Assembly (NCBI GenBank): GCA_950097015.1
Contig: CATNEN010000005.1
Span: 1,054,001 to 1,118,000 of the forward strand
Length of the DNA: 64,000 bases
Reading direction: 5' to 3'
Origin: Macrostomum hystrix
Lineage: Eukaryota > Platyhelminthes > Macrostomidae
Position numbers and translations under genes: made by a program. A model generated the notes under the pieces. It searched no databases. It saw nothing but the letters and a program-made list of their open reading frames with translations, and was not told the origin of the DNA. Shown here one piece after another: positions 9,806 through 22,900 of this stretch (position 1 is the first letter of the stretch; every line of letters begins with the position of its first letter).

Positions 9806-11769
9806 GCTCCCAAAAAACTGTGCAGCAGTGTGAGTGTTAAACTTGAAAAACTCGGTGAGATCTTCTTTTCTACGCTAGTTATATATATTATTTTCGTCAT
9901 TATCGGATTATTTCGATTATCGGATTTAGAAGGACTGCCAGAGTTTTCTTTACCCCTTTAGCCCGCCAAAGGTGACTACACCGACGTGACTCAATTTTTA
10001 ATAATGTCCTTTTCCAACTCCTTCAAAAAGTTTCAGGAAAACGCAGCTCACCACGTCACCTGAACTCACGTGCGTCGGTTGCGAGGACTATAATTTAAGA
10101 ATATCTTACTCGAGTCGTCCTTGCGCGGTTGACGCACTTCCAAGGCCGAGCCTTATCTCTTTTTACCTTTGGGTAACGATAGGGCCTCGTCGCCTATCGC
10201 GGTGTTCCGCTCCGACTAATAAGTATAGTAATTAATTAAAAGTTGCTTAAAACTGCATGGACTTCTAGTGCTACTATTTTCCACGAACAGAGTCTTGCAC
10301 GAGTAGTCTATGTTAGATTTTCGGTAACGTGAACTCTCTGAAATTCGATAGTGCATTGTTTTTGCCAATTTCTATTATGAGAAAGTGTGAAATCACTTTA
10401 TTCCTTACTTGAAAGGTACATTAAGCCGGCATTAAGCACAAAAAACGTTATCAATTACAATAATTATATCAGATGTCTTCAAGACTTTTTTAAAATTTAC
10501 CACTCGATACTAAAAATATAAACCAGAGAAAAGAAAACACCAAAAATCTAGTGGATAAAAAGCACACATTTGCTTTGTTTTAAATTAGCACTTTAAATTT
10601 AACATTACGTTTCCTCGCATTTATAAATCTAACCCGGCAGAGTCTCTTGGTCTGCTAAGTTCTTGCGGATGTACATTCACAGCTGTTTCGTGGCTAGCTT
10701 AAATGTACATTGTCATACCGAATGGCCAGCGTGCGTTTCATTTTATGGCATTTATAAAATTTTGTTATGTAATTGCAGCTTTGATAATGAATAAGAGTAC
10801 TTTAATTATTTTCCGAATCTCGGGCCAAAAAGGAAATAATGTACATGCTTACTTTGTCTTCAGTGTAGTTAAGGCCTAGTTAATTCAGTTTGTAAGAAAT
10901 ATTCATTAGCTCATACTAAGTATCACTATGCATATCAGCCTATTACTAGCTAAAAGGACCTATGCATATTTATTATTATCAATATCAGTTAGTGCCAGAT
11001 AAAAATATAACAGTGCCCAAATTCATTTTAATAGTTTTTTAATCAAGCCATATGGCCATCAAGACCAAGGGACAAGGGTCAAAACACTCATTAATAGAAA
11101 TCGATATTTCTAAGTAATATTTATTTGAGAGCCTGTCTCTTTATCAATACCAGCTAGGCCCTATTATATGCACCTATATACCAATGTCAGTATCGTGTGC
11201 TGGTGTACATGGAATGAAATTTGATTCCCTAGCTCCTGTACGCCAATGTATGCCAGCAGATTTATGTCGCTCACAAAAATACACCAAGCAAAATTTGCAC
11301 TTACTTACATTAACTTTATTGTATATTTTGTTCGCATGTATCTATCAGAAAAGGAATTATAAAGTCTATTAAGTTTACAACAAACCAACCAAAAAAAGAT
11401 TTTGAAAAAAGGTTGGTTAACAATGTTAAACAAAGTGTTGACAGTAAAAAAGTAATTTACTAAAGAAGATTTTTGTCTTTCAAACATTGTATATTTAAAT
11501 AACAAATAAAACGCTTAAAGAAAAATTTCAGCAATTGTTAGTACTGTACTTTTGGAAATTGACGTGATGTTGGTAGCAGTGGCAGAATTTTGAGAAATAT
11601 TATGCTGTCAATGTTATGCCATAAATGCCTTATGCCATGTTTTGCCGTTAACGCCATACGCCAAGTTACGCCTTTACACCAGAGATGGGTATATGCCAAG
11701 GCAGACTAGCCAGACTCCAGATTGTGATCTATTGTGACAGCCAGACTATGCAATGAGACAGTGCTAGTA
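9806..11769. other. Intergenic, mostly AT-rich, with a possible structured RNA at 10070-10210
   Basis: No coding exon recognised. The GC-richer stretch 9960-10215 contains several perfect hairpins in a row, listed as a separate candidate. The rest is AT-rich and non-repetitive. Confidence 0.5.
10070..10210. ncRNA. Candidate structured RNA or foldback (strand not known)
   Basis: Reading the + strand, 10070-10076 pairs with 10131-10137 (7 bp) and 10081-10088 pairs with 10117-10124 (8 bp). These are followed by hairpins 10142-10154 (5 bp, loop cga), 10163-10176 (5 bp, loop tttg), 10177-10199 (7 bp, 9-nt loop) and 10199-10210 (4 bp, loop tgtt). So many perfect stems in 140 bp of otherwise AT-rich DNA is unusual. 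It does not match U1, U2, U4, U5, U6, 7SL or tRNA signatures that I know. It could be a lineage-specific small RNA or part of a transposon. Confidence 0.3.
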
Positions 11770-11771
11770 TA

Positions 11772-12413
11772 GGGTAATGTATCATCAACCAAACAAGAAT
11801 GTGTATTTTTTTAACTTCAAACCTAAGCTACAGATTTTCTATTTAAGATATGATTATAAATCAAAAGCCAAGTTATAGAAAACAGTTACATCTTTCTAAA
11901 AGTATCTGCTTTTGCTATTTTGTCAAATAGAAAAAAAGTTATTCCTGCTTTTTATCTAAAACCGAACAATGATTTTCATGTATCTTCAAACCAAACAGAG
12001 AATTTGATGTTTGGTTTTAAAATTTGAGTGAGTGGTTTAATCTTATTTTAAGGAGTGAACTATCATGAATTATGTCATTAGAAAGCATTTTTCATGCTCC
12101 AAAAATAACTACATTTATGGTCATTTAATTGGCAAGCAACCACATACAATCTTTGTTTAAAGTACATACTGAAAAAATGTTGTTAAAAAGTATGCTTTTG
12201 CAATAAAAATTTCTACTGAAACATCAATATCTTTCTTTCCTCTTAATGCTTCATTGCACATCATGCCTCAGATTGTAGATAATTTCTTCAACTTTCAAAT
12301 TAGTTGTTCTGTGAGACACAATAGCTTGTTTCTGTCTTGCACGAGACCAAGGAAGGAGTCAAAATTCTTGTTCGGTTTTGAAGATACACTGTTCGGTTGA
12401 TGATACATTACCC
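11772..12413. mobile_element. MITE, Tc1/mariner type (TA target site)
   Basis: Terminal inverted repeats begin gggtaatgtatcatcaacc at 11772 and run inward from 12413 on the other strand, about 24 bp with one mismatch. TA dinucleotides flank both ends (11770-11771 and 12414-12415). The 642-bp interior has no transposase frame and contains several partial copies of a cttcaaaccRaaca motif in both orientations. It fits a non-autonomous element mobilised by a Tc1/mariner-like transposase. Confidence 0.8.
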
Positions 12414-12415
12414 TA

Positions 12416-12658
12416 GCTGCACTCAAACTCTCCTAATCTCAGTCTAGGTGAGGTGGGGATGGTGTCCCCAACCAGCCAGCTTGCTAAGCTGGGGGGTTGG
12501 CAGACTTTCACACTACTTATTTGCACCGAGCCCTTGGCCCCTTAATCTTGCACTATTTTAGTATTTACTTAGTTTAGATATATAGTGCAGTAAGTCTAGC
12601 TATTTACTATTACTTATATTAGTGTTCTTGGCTCTAGTATTTTACTTTTAGTAGTGAG
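12416..12658. other. Intergenic sequence between two MITEs
   Basis: Short non-repetitive spacer. No gene seen. Confidence 0.4.
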
Positions 12659-12939
12659 CATACATGCGCAACACCCGGCCGACCCAGCCGAACCGGCCGG
12701 GTGAAACAAGGGCCAAGCAAGGTAAGTTGCAAAAACCAATCGACCAAGCGCCAAAAAATCAAAGGGGGGACCAAGGGACAAAAAAGGAAGGCGTGAAGAA
12801 AAGGAAAAAGGGGAGAGAAAAAGAGAGCACATGAGAGCAAACTAAGTCGTAAATAGAGCAATGAAACAAACTAAGTCGCAAATGAGAACAAAAACTAAGT
12901 CGCAAGGCCGGCTAAGATTTGGGAGGTTGCGCATGTATG
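12659..12939. mobile_element. MITE, hAT type (8-bp target duplication)
   Basis: Terminal inverted repeats catacatgcgcaac (12659-12672) and its complement (12926-12939) are perfect over 14 bp. The 8-bp flanks gtagtgag (12651-12658 and 12940-12947) match exactly, which is the hAT target-site size, and the ends begin CA. Subterminal motifs aactaagtcg repeat three times on the right side, as is common for hAT transposase binding. At 281 bp it is non-autonomous. A strong splice-donor-like string (aag|gtaagt, near 12721) lies inside. Confidence 0.82.
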
Positions 12940-12947
12940 GTAGTGAG

Positions 12948-13939
12948 CTTCTTAGGCCTAAACTTTAATTTAGCCTATAAGTCTTTATGGCCATGGGCTT
13001 GAGTTTTTATAACATTTTGTGTAAGCTGCATAGAATTGTTTGACTTAAGTTTTCTTTCTACATTAGGGGCCTATCATGTCTCTATATTGTGCTTTTTTGT
13101 TTAACTCACTTCAAGATTCGGAAGCTAGATAACCATAGTCAAGATCATGCTAGCCATTTGCCAGAATAAATTTGACATGCTTTCTTTATCTTATGCCAAA
13201 TTTGGCTAATTGAAAAAATGTCCCCAAAGCCTTATGCCAAATTGCCGGTCAAAAATGTAGTTAAAAAGTGGAAAAAAGGTTATTCAAATGATTGTTTGCA
13301 TTAAAATTGAATAATATATAATATAGCTCCAATGCATTGCCTTTGTAACATGTAAAAATATTAACTTTTTTAATAGTAACAAGCAACAAGAACACTAAAA
13401 AACAATCAAACAAATTTATAATGTTAGTCAACTTAATTTAATGAACAATAACATTATAAAAGTGGTGACCAAAGTTGTGTTAGTTCTTATGCCATCCATA
13501 TTTCACATTTGCAGGCCTACGTAACAATTAAAAACAAAATGGTATGTAAAATATCAGTTTAAAAAATGATTTACCTTTATGCCTCATTTTTTGCAAGCAT
13601 AAATTATATGAAATAAATTAATTTTTGATAGTTAGGCCTATTAATGCAGATCTTAGAATAAATATGAAAGTGCCACTCATTAAACTTACTTTTGTGTTAA
13701 TTTTATTTATTTGTTTTCAAGGAAAATTTTCAGGGTGATTGTATTTACATCAGGCACATTTTATCCATTTTTTCTGACCAACCTAGGCCATATATGCTAA
13801 CTTAATTGTGATAAGCTTCTATAAAAATATCAGTACTGGATTAAAAAAATTTATTTGTCCTTTTTATCAGTAACCGGCTCTGTTATATTAATATTAGTAT
13901 GTGTTGTTGTATCAATTTTGCATCGATTCTCACTTTCAG
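12948..13939. other. Upstream region or 5' intron of the BRD10-like gene
   Basis: AT-rich and non-repetitive. The first visible exon of the next gene begins at 13940 behind a clear acceptor, so this stretch is probably intron. No upstream exon could be identified with confidence. Confidence 0.5.
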
Positions 13940-16900
13940 ATACTTGCAGACCATCCTAGCCTAGTAAGCGAATATTTAAGAAGCATGCTCAGTGGCTCAG
14001 GTGATAGGCCAATATGTGCCCCAATGCACTCATGGAGCGCTGAACTTCAAGCAGCATATCGCATTCTGCAAGACTTTCTAGGCTCCTCGCTGCGTCACGT
14101 GGCTTACGTGTTTATTAATCCAGTTGATAGTAGCGAGCCAGGCGCTGAAGATTATTATGAAAGGATTAAGGAGCCGATGTGTCTGCTCAAAAGTAAGTTA
14201 ACATAATACAAAAAAGTAAATTTTTATATTTTTAAACTGTGATTTTTGTAAAAATTGCAGTGAAAGAAAAGTTTGGCCAGTCAGTCTACTCGCAGATTGG
14301 CGACTTCGTATGCGATTTTCGTCTGATGCTATTTAACTGCTATGTCTACAATGGTGTCGACAGTCAGCTAGGTAAACTGGCTGCCAAGATGGAGACAATG
14401 TTCGAACAGAAGATTGGACTTCTGTCGAGGTATGCACAGTAGACAGTTAAATCTTAAAAATATATTTTTTAAATTCACTAGCTTAGCGCGCTAAAGATTG
14501 GTCAGGAATCGGAGCATTTGGTAGGTCAAAGATAGGTCAGGAATCGGAGCATTTGGTAGGTCAAAGATGGGTCAGGAATCGAGGATTTAGTAGGTCAAAG
14601 ATGGGTCAGGAATCGAGGATTTAGTAGGTCAAAGATGGGTCAGGATCGGATGATTTGGTGGGTCAGGAATCGGAGGATTTGGTAGGTCAAAGATGGGTCA
14701 GGAATCCTATGAGCTGGTGGGTCAAAGATTGATCAGGAATCCGAGGATTTGGTTGGTCAAAGATTGGTCAGGAATCCGAGGATTTGGTTGGTCAAAGATT
14801 GGTCAGGAATCGGAGGATTCGGTTGGTCAAAGATTGGTCAGGAATCGGAGGATTTGGTAGGTCAAAGATTGGTCAGGAATCGAGAATTTGGTAGGTCAAA
14901 GATGGGTCAGGAATCCTATGAGCTGGTGGGTCAAAGATTGGTCAGGAATCCGAGGATTTGGTGGGTCAAAGATTGGTCAGGAATCCGAGGATTCGGTTGG
15001 TCAAAGATTGGTCAGGAATCGGAGGATTTTGTAGGTCAAAGATGGGTCAAGATTTAATTGATTTGGTTTGGTAGGTCAAGAATCAGAGGCCTCAATGGGT
15101 CAAGGATGTGTCAGGAATCCGTGAATTCGTTGATCAAAGATGTGTCCCTGATTGGTAAGAGTTGGCGGGTCAATATTATTAGAAAACTTTCTATTCCATA
15201 ACTCAGAGATCTACGCGAGCGTTGCACAATCGGTGCCACAATGGGTGCGGCAGCTTTAGCCACCGTGCTAGACTCGCGATCCTATCTGCACGAGAATCCT
15301 GTTGGCACAGCTTCAACTAGCACTACTGGCGCATCGGCTGGTAATAGCGACGATCCGGCGGAATGGCGAGCGGCTAGACGCGCCGCGGCCGCCATGCGAG
15401 TGGTTGCCGGCACCGGTGGGGGCGGCGGCGGCGGCGGCAGCAGCATCGTCGGAGCTGGCAATCGCGAGAGCCTGCCAGTCCAGGCGATGGCTCGCGACAC
15501 CGAGGACACGCCGGCGACTAGGGAGGAGGCCAGTTTGAGGATTGAAGCCATTGTTAAACGCCTGCGTCGGTGGGAAGTTCGCCGACACGAGGAGCGGCTG
15601 CTGGTTGAGTTCGAGCCCTGGCGAGCGGACCTAACTACAGCCGAATCAGAGCACTGTCTGCGACATTGCGCCGAGTTGGCCGAAGTGGCGCACTTCCTGC
15701 TCATGATGGGACCAGAAATGCTGGCATTGCAGGCGTCCGGGCTGGCCGAGGTAATGGGCTATGCTTTTCCCTAAATCTCCCAGATCCAGTTTCATCCTCT
15801 GATTCTCTCAGATTTTCAGTTTCATTCTCTAAATCTCCCAGATCCCAAATTTTTTTATTCGGATCTACCAGATCCTCAGTTTATCATTCAAATATCCCAG
15901 ATCCTCAGTTTATCATTCAAATATCCCAGATCCTCAGTTTATCATTTAAATATCCTAGATCCTCAGTTTATCATTTAAATATCCCAGATCCTCAGTTTAT
16001 CATTTAAATATCCCAGATCCTCAGTTTATCATTTAAATATCCCAGATCCTCAGTTTATCATTCAAATATCCCAGATCCTCAGTTTATCATTTAAATATCC
16101 CAGATCCTCAGTTTATCATTTAAATATCCCAGATCCTCAGTTTATCATTTAAATATCCCAGATCCTCATTTTATCATTTAAATATCCCAGATCCTCAGTT
16201 TATCATTTAAATATCCCAGATCCTCAGTTTATCATTCAGATATCCCAGATCCTCAGTTTATCATTCAGGTATCCCAGATCCTCAGTTTATCATTCAAATA
16301 TCCCAGATCCTCAGTTTATCATTCAGGTATCCCAGATCCTCAGTTTATCATTTAAATATCCCAGATCCTCAGTTTATCATTCAGATATCCCAGATCCTCA
16401 GTTTATCATTTAAATATCCCAGATCCTCAGTTTATCATTCAGATATCCCAGATCCTCAGTTTATCATTCAAATATCCCAGATCCTCAGTTTATCATTTAA
16501 ATATCCCAGATCCTCAGTTTATCATTCAAATATCCCAGATCCTCAGTTTATCATTTAAACATCCCAGATCCTCAATTAAATCATTCAAATATCCCAGATC
16601 CTCAGTTTATCATTTAAATATCCCAGATCCTCAGTTTATCATTTAAATATCCCAGATCCTCAGTTTATCATTCAGATATCCCAGATCCTCAGTTTATCAT
16701 TTAAATATCCCAGATCCTCAGTTTATCATTTAAATATCCCAGATCCTCAGTTTATCATTCAGATATCCCAGATCCTCAGTTTATCATTCAGATATCCCAG
16801 ATCCTGATTTTATCATTCAGATATCCCAGATCCTCAGTTTATCATTTAAATATCCCAGATCCTCAGTTTATCATTCAAATATCCCAGATCCTCATTTTAT

Positions 16901-19900
16901 CATTCAGATATCCCAGATCCTCAGTTTATCATTTAAACATCCCAGATCCTCAATTAAATCATTCAAATATCCCAGATCCTCAGTTTATCATTCAAATATC
17001 CCAGATCCTCAGTTTATCATTCAAATATCCCAGATCCTCAGTTTATCATTCAAATATCCCAGATCCTCAGTTTATCATTCAAATATCCCAGATCCTCAGT
17101 TTATCATTTAAATATCCCAGATCCTCAGTTTATCATTTAAATATCCCAGATCCTCAATTAAATCATTCAAATATCCCAGATCATCATTTTATCATTTAAA
17201 TATCCCAGATCCTCAGTTTATCATTCAAATATCCCAGATCCTCAGTTTATCATTTAAATATCCCAGATCCTCATTTTATCATTTAAATATCCCAGATCCT
17301 CAGTTTATCATTCAAATATCCCAGATCCTCAGTTTATCATTCAAATATCCCAGATCCTCAGTTTATCATTCAAATATCCCAGATCCTCAGTTTATCATTT
17401 AAATATCCCAGATCCTCAGTTTATCATTTAAATATCCCAGATCCTCAATTAAATCATTCAAATATCCCAGATCCTCAGTTTATCATTTAAATATCCCAGA
17501 TCCTCAGTTTATCATTTAAATATCCCAGATCCTCCATTAAATCATTCAAATATCCCAGATCCTCAGTTTATCATTTAAATATCCCAGATCCTCAATTAAA
17601 TCATTCAAATATCCCAGATCCTCAGTTTATCATTTAAATATCCCAGATCCTCAATTAAATCATTCAAATATCCCAGATCCTCAGTTTATCATTTAAATAT
17701 CCCAGATCCTCAATTAAATCATTCAATTATCCCATATTCATTTGGATTCATTGGGTCCTCATTGTAATTATCAAAATGTTATTCTATCGTTTGTTATCCG
17801 CAGGCCCTGACAGTTCGTGAGATTCATCTGGCCCTACTATCGCCACAAAGCAGCGCCCTATTAACTGGCATTATGTGCGGGCTGTTTGCCAAATTGAAAT
17901 GCGGCTTAGCCAGAGCTACAAAGGATGCCGCCGCGGCCGCCGCCGCCGCAGCAGCCGCAGCCTATGGAAGCGGCTCGTCAAATTATTATTACAATCGAGC
18001 ACCTCTGCCAACTATTGTCTATCATCATTGGCACGATCGATTGAAGCAGCGAGTTGCCGCATTCTATCGACATCTAGCTAGTATTAACGGTGCCACTACC
18101 GTTGATTCTGCTGCTGATGCTGCTGCTGACAGTTCAGCTCAGCAGCAGTCGAATTTGGCAACCTGCAGCTTCTTGTGTCCGCAATTTGCCGACGTTGTTG
18201 GGCACAGAAATCCGTTAGAGATTAGAATGTATCACGAGTTGAGCTTGTTTCAGGTTGGCACACTGTCTGATTTATGTTTTTGTTTTGTACTAGGGCTGAT
18301 AGTTTTGTACATTCTGGGCTTTAGATTTTGTACATTCTGGGCTTCAGATTTTGTACATTCTAGGCTTCAGATTTTGTACATTCTGGGCTTCAGATTTTGT
18401 ACATTCTGGGCTTCAGATTTTGTACATTCTAGGCTTCAGATTTTGTACATTCTGGGCTTCAGATTTTGTACATTCTGGGCTTCAGATTTTGTACATTCTG
18501 GGCTTCAGATTTTGTACATTCTGGGCTTCAGATTTTGTACATTCTGGGCTTCAGATTTTGTACATTCTGGGCTTCAGATTTTGTACATTCTGGGCTTCAG
18601 ATTTTGTACATTCTGGGCTTTAGATTTTGTACATTCTAGGCTTCAGATTTTGTACATTCTGGGCTTTAGATTTTGTACATTCTGGGCTTCAGATTTTGTA
18701 CATTCTGGGCTTCAGATTTTGTACATTCTAGGCTTCAGATTTTGTACATTCTGGGCTTTAGATTTTGTGCATTCTGGGCTTCAGATTTTGTACATTCTGG
18801 GCTTTAGATTTTGTGCATTCTGGGCTTTAGATTTTGTACATTCTAGGCTTCAGATTTTGTACATTCTGGGCTTTAGATTTTGTGCATTCTGGGCTTTAGA
18901 TTTTGTACATTCTAGGCTTCAGATTTTGTACATTCTAGGCTTCAGATTTTGTACATTCTGGGCTTTAGATTTTGTACATTCTAGGCTTCAGATTTTGTAC
19001 ATTCTGGGCTTTAGATTTTGTACATTCTGGGCTTCAGATTTTGTACATTCTGGGCTTCAGATTTTGTACATTCTAGGCTTCAGATTTTGTACATTATGAG
19101 CTTCAGATTTTGTGCATTCTGGGCTTTAGATTTTGTACATTCTAGGCTTCAGATTTTGTACATTCTAGGCTTTAGATTTTGTACATTCTGGGCTTTAGAT
19201 TTTGTACATTCTAGGCTTCAGATTTTGTACATTCTGGGCTTTAGATTTTGTACATTCTGGGCTTCAGATTTTGTACATTCTGGGCTTCAGATTTTGTACA
19301 TTCTAGGCTTCAGATTTTGTACATTATGAGCTTCAGATTTTGTACATTCTGGGCTTCAGATTTTGTACATTCTAGGCTTCAGATTTTGTACATTCTGGGC
19401 TTCAGATTTTGTACATTCTGGGCTTCAGATTTTGTACATTCTGGGCTTCAGATTTTGTACATTCTGGGCTTCAGATTTTGTACATTCTAGGCTTCAGATT
19501 TTGTGCATTCTGGGCTTTAGATTTTGTACATTCTAGGCTTCAGATTTTGTACATTCTAGGCTTCAGATTTTGTACATTCTGGGCTTTAGATTTTGTACAT
19601 TCTAGGCTTCAGATTTTGTACATTCTGGGCTTTAGATTTTGTACATTCTGGGCTTCAGATTTTCTACATTCTGGGCTTCAGATTTTGTACATTCTAGGCT
19701 TCAGATTTTGTACATTATGAGCTTCAGATTTTGTGCATTCTGGGCTTTAGATTTTGTACATTCTAGGCTTCAGATTTTGTACATTCTAGGCTTTAGATTT
19801 TGTACATTCTGGGCTTTAGATTTTGTACATTCTAGGCTTCAGATTTTGTACATTATGAGCTTCAGATTTTGTACATTATGAGCTTCAGATTTTGTGCATT

Positions 19901-22900
19901 CTGGGCTTTAGATTTTGTACATTCTAGGCTTCAGATTTTGTACATTCTAGGCTTCAGATTTTGTACATTCTGGGCTTTAGATTTTGTACATTCTAGGCTT
20001 CAGATTTTGTACATTCTGGGCTTTAGATTTTGTACATTCTGGGCTTCAGATTTTGTACATTCTGGGCTTCAGATTTTGTACATTCTAGGCTTCAGATTTT
20101 GTACATTATGAGCTTCAGATTTTGTACATTCTGGGCTTCAGATTTTGTACATTCTAGGCTTCAGATTTTGTACATTCTGGGCTTCAGATTTTGTACATTC
20201 TGGGCTTCAGATTTTGTACATTCTGGGCTTCAGATTTTGTACATTCTGGGCTTCAGATTTTGTACATTCTAGGCTTCAGATTTTGTACATTATGAGCTTC
20301 AGATTTTGTACATTCTGGGCTTCAGATTTTGTACATTCTAGGCTTCAGATTTTGTACATTCTGGGCTTCAGATTTTGTACATTCTGGGCTTCAGATTTTG
20401 TACATTCTGGGCTTCAGATTTTGTACATTCTGGGCTTCAGATTTTGTACATTCTGGGCTTCAGATTTTGTACATTCAGTGCCTCAACTTTTGTACATTCA
20501 GTGCCTCAACTTTTGTACATTCTGGGCTTATAAATCTGTATATTAAAGATTTAAGTTCTGCAAAACCTGTTTCTAACTTCGCCCACACTCCAGCGAGTCC
20601 ACATCCTGAAGGCCCTAATCGACAGTCTCCTAGCTAAAGGCGAGCCGTTCGTTCGCGAATTGGACGAACGCTGCCAACCGGAGGACTACCGGGAAATTAT
20701 TCTGGGCGCTGTGAATCGCTGGGTCTACATTCGCCTAGAAGGCCTCGATCTGGAAGCTAAGCATTGGGTCTATCGCCGTGCGGAGTATCCCATTATCGAA
20801 TACTGCGTTCAGCCTCCCAAACCAGCAAGCGGTAGGAAGTCTGCGAAGTCAGGCAAGCTGGATACTCCGACAGCTGCTAAGACTGGTCGAAAACGCAAAG
20901 CTTCGGCCTCTGATTCGACGCCGGCTTCAACGCCGACGCCGGTTAAAACGACGGCGAAGTCGAAGGCTACGGCGACGCCGGCGACGGCAACGTCGAGACG
21001 GCGAGGGCGAAGATCGGCTAGTCCGATGTCAGCCGCTACGGTTGAAACGCCGAATCCTTCAGCTCCGACACCGTCGTCCAGGCGAGGCCGGCGATTGTTG
21101 AAGAAACCAGGCGTTGACGATGTCGATCTCGATGTCGATGTCGAAGGCGACAATAAAGTAGTTTCTTCGACGCCCCCGCCACCGGAGCTCATGCGGGAAG
21201 AAGGCGAGAAGGCTTCGCAGACAGCCGACATAGACGACAAAGCCAATGTTAAAAGCGGCGATGCTCCGGAACTTTGTCGAGCGAACGGCCAGGGCGATGA
21301 TTGCGCCGATGACGTTGTCATGGCAACCGCTTCAGCTTCGACGTCAGCTTCTACTGCGCCGGCTGCAGCTGGTGACGATTGCGAAGGCCTCGACGGCGAT
21401 GAAGATGTTAAAGTCGAGCTGGTGGACCAAGTCAAGGGCGAGGTCGAGGATGAAGACGACGACGAAGAAAGTGCAAAGAGACTTATCGAAGAAATGTATA
21501 AAGTCAATATTGAGGTGAGTGCCCTATCATTGGTCGTTTGTCTTTTAATTGATTGATAGAAACATATAGAGATGAAAAGTTTAGCAAGAGAATCGAGAGC
21601 TTTGTAGCTCAATGGTTTTAAGAGGTCCGAAGTTCGAATCTGAGGTCAGTGTAAACCCTTTTTTATCAGGGTTTGTAGCCTTGAAAGTCTGGTATTCGAT
21701 TCCCGACTCCACTGGAACAATTTGTGCCATTTAGCAAGACACTTAACTCTGCATTGCTTCAGTTCACCCAGCTGTTGAATGGGTACCAGTAATAACCGGG
21801 TGATAATTAATGGATGTGGAATTTAAACAATAAATCTGATGCCCTTGAGTAAGACTCATATATTATGTCTTTTTGAAGGGTGAGGGGCAGCACGGAAGGT
21901 CCCTGAGCTCGATTCCGCGGCGAGGCAGAGGCAGAGAGAAGGCTTTGGCGGTTTTTCGTGCAATTTGCGCCCTTGAGGGCCAACCTCCAAGTGAAAGTCA
22001 GGGCAGATGTTACACCCCTGTGTGTGAGTGTGCGCTCAGTAGTCAGCGAATTGGGCAGAATTGCCTCCTCGCTGGTTGCGGGTCTAGTGTCACTAAGTGA
22101 TGTGCCATTTCCCGCAGCCCTCCTGCAATTCTCATTTCTATTAATTACGTATCCTGACAAACTTTTTTTTGTTAATAAAAACTTCCCTCAGCAACCCGAC
22201 GCATCCGCGTTCGAACTAGTCGCTCAAAACCTGTCCGAACTGCGTTCTCTAATGCGCAATCTGCGTTCGGAATTGGAAGCATTGGAGAACAGCAAAGAGG
22301 ACTTCTCTACTAAGATGAGCATGCGAGGTCGAAAATCCAAGTCTGTTTTGTCGGTATGTGCCCACAATAGTGATTATTGTTATATCTCTAGTAAACTTTT
22401 TTCCCTTTATAAAAACTAACAATTATTATTGATTTTATAAGCAGGTTAATAGCGAAGTTCTAGATAGTGAAATCGCGGCCTACACTGAACTGATCGACGT
22501 CCTGACAGCGTTGGAGACTGATTGGGAAGCATCGGCACCTCGTATTAGTCAGCGAGACAGGCGCATGCGAGTGCGGGTCATGCACGAATTTCAGGAATTC
22601 AGCAAGAACCAGGTTGGATCACTTTTTTATCTACCTGTTCTAATCTGTCATAATGAGCTATGTTCAATACTTGTACTCTCCTTTTAAATTAGATTTAAAA
22701 GGTTTCAGATTTAAATAAGATAAAATTAAGCCTATATTTAAATCTAGATATCTTCCTGCCTACCTACCTTTCTGCTAACCTACCCGTCTACCAACCTACC
22801 TGACTACCAACCTACCTGTCTACCAACCTACCTATCTACCAACCTGCCTGTCCACCAACTTACCTATTTACTATCCTACCTGTCTACCAACCTACCTGTC

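Noticed and set aside
12664-12721. First exon of the BRD10-like gene (ATG to GTAAGT)
   Set aside because: It lies wholly inside a hAT-type MITE and needs a shorter acceptor in the next exon. Kept only as a finding.
18254-20546. Long open frames through the 23-bp array, including a 408-codon extension of a BRD10-like exon
   Set aside because: They are read-through of a tandem array whose unit lacks stops in some registers; the real exon ends at a donor at 18254 and resumes in phase at 20594.
20809-21612. 267-codon antisense frame opposite the BRD10-like exon
   Set aside because: Shadow of a Ser/Lys/Asp-rich coding exon; the sense frame joins its neighbours in phase.
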